DNA of 64,000 nt from assembly GCA_965206445.1 (NCBI GenBank), contig CBDBJR010000002.1, positions 496,001 to 560,000 on the forward strand. The letters are read 5' to 3'. Each line of letters starts with the position of its first letter. Position 1 is the stretch's first letter. Made by a program: the position numbers and the translations under genes. Shown piece after piece: positions 43,186 through 52,000 of the stretch. Below the pieces are notes generated by a model. It was given only the letters and a program-made list of their open reading frames with translations. It was not told where the DNA came from and searched no databases. This DNA comes from CBDBJR01 sp965206445. Lineage in GTDB: Bacteria; Pseudomonadota; Gammaproteobacteria; Arenicellales; Poriferihabitantaceae.

Positions 43186-44280
43186 ATGAATAAACCAGAA
43201 AATCTTAAATATATTGAGGAACAAACGTACATAGAAGATAGCAGTCCAGAGATACCGCCTCCTGACGTTGTCGCATACAATGAACTCCGGTCGTGTGCGG
43301 ACCTCCATCGCATGGAGACAAGTGGAATATTGAATATTCAACCTGAATTCCAACGCGAACTTGTATGGAAAAAGCCAGCTCAGACAAGATTTATCGATTC
43401 GCTAATTAAACAGCTTCCTATTCCAAGCATGTGCTTCAGTCTTGATTTTAAAGAACAAAAGTGGCAGGTAATCGATGGTCTCCAGAGAATGTCAGCAATT
43501 TGTAGTTTCCTTTCTGGAGAGCCGTGGAAATTATCACGTCTTGATGATATAGATAAAAAGATTTCAGGTCAGTCAGTCTCAGCTTTTCATAGTGATACAT
43601 CTGATCTCCACCAATACTTGACTCGTGTTCAAAACCTGGCTCTCCCAATTACAGTAATACGGTGCGATTACTCTAATCAGTTGCATACCTATTATTTATT
43701 CACCATCTTTCATAGACTCAACACAGGAGGAATGAAGCTAAACAATCAAGAAATTCGGAACTGTATTTACTCAGGAGAACTGAATAATCTCTTAAAAAAG
43801 CTTGATCAATATCCGGATTGGAAACGATTAAACCGTATTAAAAAGACAGTCGTATATCGATTCTCAAAACAGGAGCTTATTCTTCGCTTATTTGCATTTC
43901 ACGATTCGTACAGGTCATACAATGGTCGATTGGCAAGTTTTTTAAACGAGTATATGAACAAGTATCGCAACTTACCAGAGAAGAAGAAAAATAAGAAACA
44001 AGACCTTTTTTGCCGCACTGTAAATATAGTATACAGAAAGATATTCGAAGGAACTCCGCCACAGAAGCAATCTTTGTCCGTATTAGAAGCCTTACTTGTT
44101 GGTGTCTCTTTTAATCTGGATTATTTGGAGGCCATACCAAAAACAAAAATTATAAAACTGTACAAAGATCTTCTTAAACATGAAGAATTTTCGGAAGGAA
44201 AACTTATTGAGGGCCTCTCTGGCAAGCCACGAGTAATTGGTCGAATTGAAGCTGCACGTACGATATTTTCTGAAAAATGA
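43186..44280 (+). CDS. DUF262 (GmrSD-N/ParB-like) protein, cargo of the RM operon
   Basis: A 364-residue protein of low GC. The N-terminal DUF262 domain shows LNIQPEFQRELVWKKPAQTRFIDSL-type sequence (about residues 43-70) and WQVIDGLQRMSAI, the equivalent of the DGQQR motif, here IDGLQR. The C-terminal half is helical and lacks the DUF1524 HNH motif of GmrSD. AGGTGA precedes the ATG at 43186. It overlaps the following HEPN gene by 4 bp. DUF262 proteins are linked to anti-phage nucleases, and pairing with a HEPN protein suggests a two-component system. Confidence 0.83.
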   Translation: MNKPENLKYIEEQTYIEDSSPEIPPPDVVAYNELRSCADLHRMETSGILNIQPEFQRELVWKKPAQTRFIDSLIKQLPIPSMCFSLDFKEQKWQVIDGLQRMSAICSFLSGEPWKLSRLDDIDKKISGQSVSAFHSDTSDLHQYLTRVQNLALPITVIRCDYSNQLHTYYLFTIFHRLNTGGMKLNNQEIRNCIYSGELNNLLKKLDQYPDWKRLNRIKKTVVYRFSKQELILRLFAFHDSYRSYNGRLASFLNEYMNKYRNLPEKKKNKKQDLFCRTVNIVYRKIFEGTPPQKQSLSVLEALLVGVSFNLDYLEAIPKTKIIKLYKDLLKHEEFSEGKLIEGLSGKPRVIGRIEAARTIFSEK

Positions 44281-44771
44281 AAAACATTGAAAAGACGGAA
44301 ATCGGTCAAAACCTAGAAACTCTAAACATACTTTACACCAACAGTGCAAATAACAGAGAGGCTCTTTTTTACTCGAAACTTGCTGTGCTTGAACTTTGCG
44401 CGTGGCTTGAAGAAACCATGGAAGAAGTGGTTCGGTCTTACGTTGTTCTTAATATAAAAAATAAAGAAAACCAAAATAGTATAGAAAACTCCATTATCAG
44501 ACCAAATCATGGATTTGACTATAAAGGTAATTTTCGGAAGATGCTTATTCGTGTTGTAGGGTTTCGAGGAATTGAGACTATGGAGGACGCAGCAGGTTCG
44601 GCTACAATCTATACTCTCGAAAGTACTACACGTACACTTAAGAAAACCAGAGACAGGCAAGTACACACTTATTTTAATACCACTATGAACTTGGAAGCCC
44701 CATCGATAATTATGGGACACTTTAATAATATGTTTCAAGCACTTGAGAAATTTCAGGATGCCATGAAATAA
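44277..44771 (+). CDS. HEPN-domain protein paired with DUF262 (MAE_28990-like)
   Basis: A 164-residue helical protein with a HEPN active-site motif R125-D-R-Q-V-H130 (RxxxxH) in TLKKTRDRQVHTYF. The N-terminal helix KLAVLELCAWLEETMEEVV is also typical of RiboL-PSP/MAE-type HEPN proteins. Such proteins act as metal-independent RNases. Its start overlaps the DUF262 stop (ATGA), so the two are made together; the DUF262 protein may be sensor, antitoxin or NTP-dependent partner. No other copy is seen in the window. Confidence 0.72.
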   Translation: MKNIEKTEIGQNLETLNILYTNSANNREALFYSKLAVLELCAWLEETMEEVVRSYVVLNIKNKENQNSIENSIIRPNHGFDYKGNFRKMLIRVVGFRGIETMEDAAGSATIYTLESTTRTLKKTRDRQVHTYFNTTMNLEAPSIIMGHFNNMFQALEKFQDAMK

Positions 44772-44861
44772 GAATAGTTATAAAAAATTAGGATATTCTT
44801 TCAGGTTAAGGTTAATTAAATTAGTGAAAATAATAAGGCTAAAATAGCAAAGGTACTGAAA

Positions 44862-45164
44862 TTGCACCTCTATCCAAAATATAAAAATTCCATTGTTAAG
44901 TGGCTGATGGAAGCACCAGAGTATTCGAAAGTACGGCAGCTACGGGCTGTATCAGAGATGGGCGTCAGAAACGACGATAAACATTTCAGGGATAACTATG
45001 AGATTAGTTTTACTCGTTATTTTTATAAGCCGCAGCCAATGCGGACGCTGGAAGAAATTCGGGCGGATATTCTGGCGTTGGAGCAGGAAAGTGGCGGGTT
45101 GGAAGCAATTATTGGGCGTGGAGAACTCAACATGAACTTGCTGGAGAAAATAAAAAATGACTAA
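44862..45164 (+). pseudogene. Chimeric remnant: hsdS 5' stub fused to hsdM 3' end
   Basis: The first 45 codons (TTG start) look like a decayed HsdS N-terminus: YPKYKNSIVKWLMEAPEY, then QLRAVSEMGVRNDDKH, against the usual YKDSGVEWLGEVPEHW and RVSNVDKH. They join directly to YEISFTRYFYKPQPMRTLEE, a second copy of the hsdM C-terminus (44997-45082 matches 42922-43007 with 4 differences in 86 bp). The reading frame stays open to 45164, overlapping the KAP gene start. It is a recombination scar marking the edge between two cargo modules. Confidence 0.8.
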
Positions 45165-46614
45165 TGGCGCGCAAACATTCGACGACCACCAAAAAGGGAT
45201 TCTGCTGAAACGGGCGGAACCTGAAGTCAAGACTGATGAACCATGGGCAGATGACGCTTTAGATCGTAGTGAAGTGGCAAACGCGCTGACCAATCTTGTT
45301 TCGGGGCAGAAAGACCCGCTGGTTATAAGTCTGGATGGATACTGGGGAACAGGCAAAACATTTTTACTCAAGCGCTGGCAGGTGGAATTGGAAAAACAAG
45401 GCTTTCAGTCTATTTATTTCAATGCATGGGAAGACGACTTTTGCGACGATCCTCTTGTGGCCATCATAGGGCAACTATCAGCTAGCCTGGAAAAAGATTT
45501 TAAGAATATAGTAGATGATATCAAAAAAGATATAGTACCTTTACTTGGAAAAATCCTTCTTAGCGTTATACACAATACCGCTGGTATAGATTTCGGTGGT
45601 GTCACTCTTAAAGAGCCCACAGACTCGATTTTAGAAAAATATGCATCTCAAATAAAGCAGAAAAAAGAAATAAAAGAGCATTTGCAGAAAATATCAGACG
45701 AAGTAATGAAGAATACTAAGCAACCTTTGGTATTTATTATTGATGAACTTGATCGATGTCGCCCAACTTTCGCTATCGAGCTTTTGGAAAGAGTAAAACA
45801 TATATTCGATATTCCCGGCATGGTTTTTGTTTTTGGTATCAATCAGGGCGAGCTGTGTTTAGCAATTAAATCAGTTTATGGGGACATTGATGCTGATACC
45901 TATCTTCGACGTTTTTTTGACATACCTTTATTATTGCCGAAAGCAAACATAGAGAATTTTTGTAGACATTTGATTGAGAAATATGAATTGGAAGAGTTTT
46001 TTTCGAAACTACGCATAAGTGCAAGTGACCCTATTCATCGGGAAGATTTTTATACTTTTAATACTTTCTTTCCTTCTTTCTATAATAATCTGGATTTGTC
46101 TCTTCGAGATGTTGATCATTGTATCAGGGCATTTTCCTTTGTAGGAAAAAGTATTAAGAAAGGGCAAAAGATGTTTCCATTTCTTGTTGGCGCATTAATT
46201 GCCCTGCGAGTAAAAAATCAGACCTGTTATCGAGATTTTATTACACAGAAATGTTTTGGAGCCGATGTTATGGATTACATCAATGAGGTGATGTCTGATG
46301 AAAATATAAATAGCAAATTAGGAGACGCTCTCCGTGTTATAGAAATTATTTTGTATGTTACAGATCGTGGGCGCGGACGTGATTCTCTCGGACAATTAAG
46401 AATTTTTCTGGATGGCGATGAGCCATCTCATCCAGAATATTTATCTAAAAAAATAAAAAAAATATGCAAAGAACAAGATTCAAATAAACAAATAATAGAG
46501 GCTTTTGATTTGCTGATATCTGATAGCTGGGTTATCCGTGAAACTCCAGAGCTCAAGTATGTTTCCAGTTTGATTGAGCTTACTCAAATAACTACGCAGA
46601 GTAAGCCATGGTGA
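45157..46614 (+). CDS. KAP-family P-loop NTPase, cargo of the RM operon
   Basis: A 485-residue KAP NTPase. It has Walker A GYWGTGKT (residues 61-68), the KAP signature IYFNAWEDDF and Walker B LVFIIDELDRCRP (D196/E197), followed by FVFGINQGEL and a helical C-terminal half. KAP NTPases are STAND-like ATPases often found in bacterial defence loci; this one lacks the inserted membrane segments of the classical Kidins220/PifA forms. It begins in the hsdM-end scar and ends in the next hsdS stub, which it overlaps by 7 bp. Confidence 0.87.
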   Translation: MTNGAQTFDDHQKGILLKRAEPEVKTDEPWADDALDRSEVANALTNLVSGQKDPLVISLDGYWGTGKTFLLKRWQVELEKQGFQSIYFNAWEDDFCDDPLVAIIGQLSASLEKDFKNIVDDIKKDIVPLLGKILLSVIHNTAGIDFGGVTLKEPTDSILEKYASQIKQKKEIKEHLQKISDEVMKNTKQPLVFIIDELDRCRPTFAIELLERVKHIFDIPGMVFVFGINQGELCLAIKSVYGDIDADTYLRRFFDIPLLLPKANIENFCRHLIEKYELEEFFSKLRISASDPIHREDFYTFNTFFPSFYNNLDLSLRDVDHCIRAFSFVGKSIKKGQKMFPFLVGALIALRVKNQTCYRDFITQKCFGADVMDYINEVMSDENINSKLGDALRVIEIILYVTDRGRGRDSLGQLRIFLDGDEPSHPEYLSKKIKKICKEQDSNKQIIEAFDLLISDSWVIRETPELKYVSSLIELTQITTQSKPW

Positions 46615-46805
46615 AATTGCTTCCTTTCTCAGAATATGAAGATTCCATTGTTGGGTGGCTGATGGAAGTACCAGTGCATTGGAAAGTACAGCGGCTATGG
46701 ATTGTCCTAAGGATGCGCATCAGTAATTTAGACAAACACACTACGGATGGCGCGATTCCTGTTCGGCCCTGTAGCTTTGCTAAAAGGGTGATTTTTAACT
46801 GTTAG
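46608..46805 (+). pseudogene. hsdS 5' stub behind the KAP gene
   Basis: A 65-codon frame resembling the HsdS N-terminus: YEDSIVGWLMEVPVHWKVQR and LRMRISNLDKHTTDGAIPVR. Relatives continue with LCNYVDVY, but here the sequence turns to PCSFAKRVIFNC and stops. It shares clear nucleotide similarity with the stub at 44862, so the two are copies or relatives of the same 5' end. Confidence 0.78.
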
Positions 46806-46928
46806 GAATTCTTTAGTGTATGAGCCGAAGATATTTTCGGGAAAGGTAAGGATAATATGACAGATTATTTGTCTTTGGTTTCACTTCCAGATTAGGAATG
46901 TTAGACAAATATACTAACCGCAAAATAT

Positions 46929-47504
46929 GTGCAGCAACCAGTAATTGAAGAAAAAATTGTGCGTGAAAAAACTTTTAAAGCATTAATAATTGGAGTAGTT
47001 GCCTCAGTATTGGGAGGGATTTTTCTGCTATATGGCACAGAGTACATTGTCAAACCTTTTTTGTGGCTTAAGTCTGCTATTCTATGGTCTTGGAACTTTT
47101 TGATTTCATCTCATTCTCTGCCCGGATGGGTTTTGCTGATTGTTTTTTTGTTTGCTTCTCTGTTTATTATTTTTGCAGTGATTTATTTTTTGGTGAAGAT
47201 CGATAAAAATTCTGAATCTAAACATCTACTGTATACCAAAGATATTATGTTTGGAGCAATATGGCGATGGAAGTGGATGGGAAATCAAATATCTAATATT
47301 TGGTGCTATTGCCCTTACTGTGACACAATGCTGGTTTATGATGAGCATTGGGGAGAAACATACTTTAGATGTGAGAATTGCAATAACTCTGTTATAGCTA
47401 CTTTTGACTGCTCTAAAAACCGAGCGATACGTAGAGTCGCGCATCAGATTGATAGAAAACTCCGGTCGGGTGAATTTAGAAAAATTATCACATCTAACCA
47501 ATAA
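46929..47504 (+). CDS. Two-TM protein with C-terminal zinc ribbon, cargo
   Basis: A 191-residue protein of low GC starting at GTG 46929. Two membrane segments (about residues 20-42 and 64-90) are followed by a cytoplasmic domain with CYCPYCD and RCENCNN, a four-Cys zinc ribbon, and a basic C-terminus. I do not recognise a named family. It sits between an hsdS stub and the intact hsdS, like a cargo gene, and may be the membrane partner of the KAP NTPase. This is inference from adjacency. Confidence 0.6.
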   Translation: MQQPVIEEKIVREKTFKALIIGVVASVLGGIFLLYGTEYIVKPFLWLKSAILWSWNFLISSHSLPGWVLLIVFLFASLFIIFAVIYFLVKIDKNSESKHLLYTKDIMFGAIWRWKWMGNQISNIWCYCPYCDTMLVYDEHWGETYFRCENCNNSVIATFDCSKNRAIRRVAHQIDRKLRSGEFRKIITSNQ

Positions 47505-47514
47505 CAAATAACCC

Positions 47515-48801
47515 ATGAATACTCATCTTAAACCTTACTCAAAATACAAAGACTCTGACGTTGAGTGGCTGGGTAAAATATCGGCACACTGGAAACGATT
47601 GCCGGGTCGTGTGTGCTATCGGGAGAAAAAGTCACCAAATACCGGCCCCCAAATTGACACAGTGCTGTCACTCAGCTTCGGCAAGATTGTCATAAAGCCA
47701 CCTGAAAAGTTACATGGGCTAGTCCCGACATCTTTCGAGACATACCAGTTAATTGAACCCAATGATATTGTCATCCGCCCAACAGATCTACAAAATGACT
47801 GGAACAGCCTCCGGTTTGGTTTGGCGAACACAACAGGCATTATCACATCTGCCTATATTTGCCTCCGCACGAGTTCTGTACTCACACCACAATACGGACA
47901 CCTACTGCTTCATACCTACGATTTGAAAAAAATATTTTATGGATTAGGCTCTGGTTTGCGACAAAATTTAGCTTGGCGTGACTTTAAATATTTACCTTGC
48001 TTAGTTCCACCCCTACTCGAACAAACCGCTATTGTCCGTTATCTTGATTATTTCGACCGGCGGATTCGGCGTTATATTGATGCCAAGCAAAAGTTGATCA
48101 AGCTGTTGGAGGAGCAGAAGCAGGTCGTCATTCACCGCGCCGTTACTCGGGGGCTTGATCCTGATGTTCCTCTTAAGCCCTCCGGTGTTGAATGGTTGGG
48201 GGAGGTGCCGGAGCATTGGGAAATACGGCGGCTAAAGCTTTTGGCGCAAATTAGGACTGGTGGACATGATACTGTGGACAGAGTGGAAGAAGGAGCGTAC
48301 CCGTTTTTTGTCCGCTCTCAGAATATTGAGCGGATCAACAGTTATTCGTTCAACGGTGAGGCTGTATTGACTGCTGGTGATGGTGCAGGAGTCGCCAAGG
48401 TGTTTCATTACTTCGTCGGCAAGTTTGATTACCACCAACGAGTCTACAAGTTCAGTAATTTTAGAGAAATCACAGGAAAATACTTCTTCTACTTCTTTAG
48501 GAATACACTCCGGTTTGAAGCATTCCGAGAAACAGCAAAGTCAACCGTCGATTCACTTCGACTTCCAATGCTCCAGAACTTTCCTGTTCCATTACCACCG
48601 CATAAAGAACAGGAGAAGATCGTTGAGGTTATTGAATCTGATACTGCCGACATTGATGCCACGATTGAACGCGCCCGCCGCGGAATCGACCTGCTGCAAG
48701 AATACCGCACCCGCCTGATTGCCGACGTGGTTACCGGCAAACTCGACGTGCGTGAAGTGGCGGCGGCGTTGCCCGATGATCCGGCGCCGCTATCGGGCTA
48801 G
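47515..48801 (+). CDS. hsdS: Type I restriction-modification specificity subunit HsdS
   Basis: A complete 428-residue HsdS with two target-recognition domains, each opening with the family hallmark (YKDSDVEWLGKISAHWKRL near residue 10, LKPSGVEWLGEVPEHWEIRR near residue 219). Each is followed by a conserved helix: LLEQTAIVRYLDYFDRRI and HKEQEKIVEVIESDTADID. It determines the bipartite DNA site for HsdM/HsdR. It begins ten bases after the zinc-ribbon gene. It is the only intact hsdS; several 5' stubs of related sequence surround it. Confidence 0.93.
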   Translation: MNTHLKPYSKYKDSDVEWLGKISAHWKRLPGRVCYREKKSPNTGPQIDTVLSLSFGKIVIKPPEKLHGLVPTSFETYQLIEPNDIVIRPTDLQNDWNSLRFGLANTTGIITSAYICLRTSSVLTPQYGHLLLHTYDLKKIFYGLGSGLRQNLAWRDFKYLPCLVPPLLEQTAIVRYLDYFDRRIRRYIDAKQKLIKLLEEQKQVVIHRAVTRGLDPDVPLKPSGVEWLGEVPEHWEIRRLKLLAQIRTGGHDTVDRVEEGAYPFFVRSQNIERINSYSFNGEAVLTAGDGAGVAKVFHYFVGKFDYHQRVYKFSNFREITGKYFFYFFRNTLRFEAFRETAKSTVDSLRLPMLQNFPVPLPPHKEQEKIVEVIESDTADIDATIERARRGIDLLQEYRTRLIADVVTGKLDVREVAAALPDDPAPLSG

Positions 48802-48927
48802 TGCTGGCCGAATGCAGGCGCCATTGCGCATGAATTCGGTCAGATACACACTCCAGACATTCAGATAGCGGATTTTTTGCGGGTACATCCGCTTTCCGTC
48901 GGCACCGGGAAGCACAATGGTGCTGCA

Positions 48928-48957
48928 TTGCTCCTTCGGTGCCGGGCACGTTATAAT
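48928..48957 (+). promoter_or_regulatory. Candidate cas13a promoter
   Basis: TTGCTC (48928-48933) and a perfect TATAAT (48952-48957) are separated by 18 bp and lie about 85 bp upstream of the cas13a ATG, in the 239-bp gap after hsdS. This would give Cas13a its own transcript independent of the hsd operon. Confidence 0.5.
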
Positions 48958-49040
48958 CGACCTGACGAGACAGCCTTCGTCAACCGGAATACGCCATATT
49001 ATTGATTTGAGTACGTTAGAGCAGGAATCGGGGGAACACC

Positions 49041-52000
49041 ATGCTTATTGTTAAACCCTATGGCAGGAGTGCCATAACCAAACCCGTTTCGGGGGAGTCT
49101 CGCAGAGTACTGCGTAAACGCGATGGGGGTATCGATCGTGATTTCAAGGAGTTCTGCCGGGAACACCCCGATCTGGTTCTTGCCCAATGGATTTCTGTTG
49201 TCGATAAAATTGCCCGCAAACCGTCCGGTCGAGGCCAGCCGCCGGAAGCCCAGCGCAAGTTTCGCCAGGAGATTGGCGCAGTGCTTTGGCCGTATCTGAC
49301 TTCAAAGGAGATATTGTCGCCGGAGTTGGAGCAGAAATTCTGGTCAAAGGTTCATCCCTATCCGGAGCCTGATAGCAAGGATAAGCCCAGGAAAGCCAAA
49401 CCGAAAGTGGCTAAATCGCACCCGAAAAAGACCGGTGGCGAGGCCAAACCCGAGGGCAGGTGGTACAAACGCTTCCTGGGCGATGCGGAACCTGATAACG
49501 CGGTTCTCAGTGATCTGCCGGACAAAATCTTTGCGCATCTGTATGAAACGGAATACCGGATTGCGCCCACCCGCCCGAACAAATCCAAAGGCTTGATTGC
49601 CGCACGCGCCGAGTCAATTTCCGGTAACCTGTTGCAGCGATCATCCCTGTCCGGGTGTGACTGGACTGAAGACGACGAGGAAGCATACGCCCGGGGCGGC
49701 AATGTCGCCGCAGAGATAAAGAGGAAGATCAAGGAACTGGAGGTGCCTGCAAAGGGTAAGAAGTCGCAGAGGGCATCCCTGCGTGATGTCGCTCCTGTGC
49801 TGTTCGGGCAATATGGGCGGCTGTTCCACGGCGAAAATGATACCGCGCTATCCGTCGCCGAGGCCGGGCAAAAACATCCCGGCCTCTTGGCATTGCATCA
49901 GGCGGTGAAAGAGGCGTACAAGCGCCGTCTGTCCGGCCACAAATCTGCCCGGCATAAATCGGTTGCCGAAGTGCTGCCCGATAGCATGGACGCGCTTTTT
50001 AGGCTGGTTCATAGCGCCCGGCAGAATGCCCGGGTCAGCAATTTGATCCGAATCGGAAAGATTGCCCATTATGAAGCCGCCCCGAATAGTATCGTCGATG
50101 ACTGGCCGGCAGATCGTCTTGCTGCCAGTTTGTATTGGACCAGCGATGGTCAGGCGGAAATCAAACGGACTGATGCGTTTGTCCGTGTCTGGCGCACGGC
50201 ACTGGTGCATGCGGCCCTGACGCTGACTGATTGGGCTGACCCGGAAGGCAGGATTGCCGACGATATATTAATCAGCGACAGCAAGGAAGAAGTACTCGAC
50301 ATGCTTGATAGTGCTGCTTTCGACCGCAAGGCATCTGTCCTGTTTGGCAGCCGAGCGCAGGATCTGACATGTCTGCCGCTTGAGAAGAAAAAAGAATGCT
50401 GGTCAGCCATTTGCACAGCAGTAGCACAGCTCCGTAACAGCAGTTTCCATTTCAAGGGGATTGACCGGTTTGCACAATCCATCAATGACGCTGCCACGGG
50501 CGATTTCCAGTTCGATTTTCTTGTCGACCTGTACAAACAGGACCGGGCTGCCCGGTTGAAATATCTGGTCGAAACACTGCAAGGTGTCAAGGCAGACCGG
50601 CACCTCGACAAGGGGCAATTCAAACAGCTCATTCTGGAGATAAGCACCGGTTCACCCCGCATGATTCCGTTGCCGCGATTTCAGCGGGTGTTGGTGCGTT
50701 ACAGGGACGCATTCTGGTCAAAAGAATCTTCTGTTGTGAAACTGCCTGCACCCGGGAATCGTCAGAAAATGGAAGAGTCCCCGGCGCTTCGCTGCCAGTA
50801 CACATGCCTGAAACTGCTCTACGAGCGCGCTTTTCCGGCCTGGCTCAAAGACAGTGATACGGGCACATTGAGACGCTGGATTGACCGCGCCGTTAAGCGC
50901 GCCACCTCGGATGCACAAAAGATCAATCGTGATGCGTCGGCTGTTGCGCGCGCTACCGATATAATCTGCCTGCATGACGGCGACACGATTGCTACTTTCC
51001 TTGACCGTCTGGCGGCAGAGACGGCGACGGAAATCCGCGTACAAAAGGGATACGACCCTGATCCCGAAGCCGCCCGCAAGAAGTCGGCTTACCTGGACAA
51101 TCTGAATTGTGACGTGATGCTCCAGGCGTTTGGCGACTTTCTCAATGAGAAGAAATTCGACTGGTTGCTTGAACTGCAGGACGGTCAAGAGGATATGCCG
51201 CGATATGATCTGCCTGAGCTGCCCCCGAACGAAACCGGGATACAAGCATGGCAGCGTGTTCTTTATATTGTTTTGCACCTCGTCCCGGTTGGTGAAGTTT
51301 CCCGCCTGCTCCATCAGATTCAAAAGTGGAACATTCTTACCCTGAAATCTGCGCACGGGGGCCGGAGTCGGCAGCCTGATGCGGCACGTTCGGATGAAGC
51401 TTTTGCCCCCTTGACGGATGCTGACTGTCTGTTCGAGGTGCTCACGCTGTATCTCGATATGCACGACGCCAAGTTCGAGGGCGGCGAGAGCCTGATGAGA
51501 GGCGATGCGCTGCCTCGCTGGTTTGAATCTGAACAGGATTGCAAAAAGATTTTTCCCGAACAAGATGGGGCGCTTGATGACGCGCACCTGCCGCTTCGCG
51601 GTCTGCGGGAAATGCAGCGGTTTGGCGCCTTGAAATGCCTGGAACCGATTTTCGAAGCCCATAAGATCACCGGCGAGGAAGTGTCCGGGTATTTGGAATT
51701 GAATAGAGGGGAGGGCGGTGAATCGAAAATCGTGCGCGCCCAGAAGGTGCGTGAGACGCTGCACGCGGATTGGACCAGCAAGCCCAAAGATTTTGACAAA
51801 GACAAGAAGAAGCAGCGGTGTTATTGGGATGCGCTGGCAACGGTCACGCAGCACCGGCATTTTGCTAACCGCGTCCACCTGATTGATCATGTTCAGCTGT
51901 ATTATCTCCTGATGCAGATTTTGGGCAGGCTGGTTGATTTTGCCGGTTTGTGGGAGCGCGACCTTTATTTCACAGCGCTTGGCCTGATGATCGAGAAAAA

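Noticed and set aside
48802..48949. Minus-strand open stretch between hsdS and cas13a
   Set aside because: It encodes at most a short peptide (YPQKIRYLNVWSVYLTEF) with no start or family I can name; possibly a gene-end fragment but not supportable.
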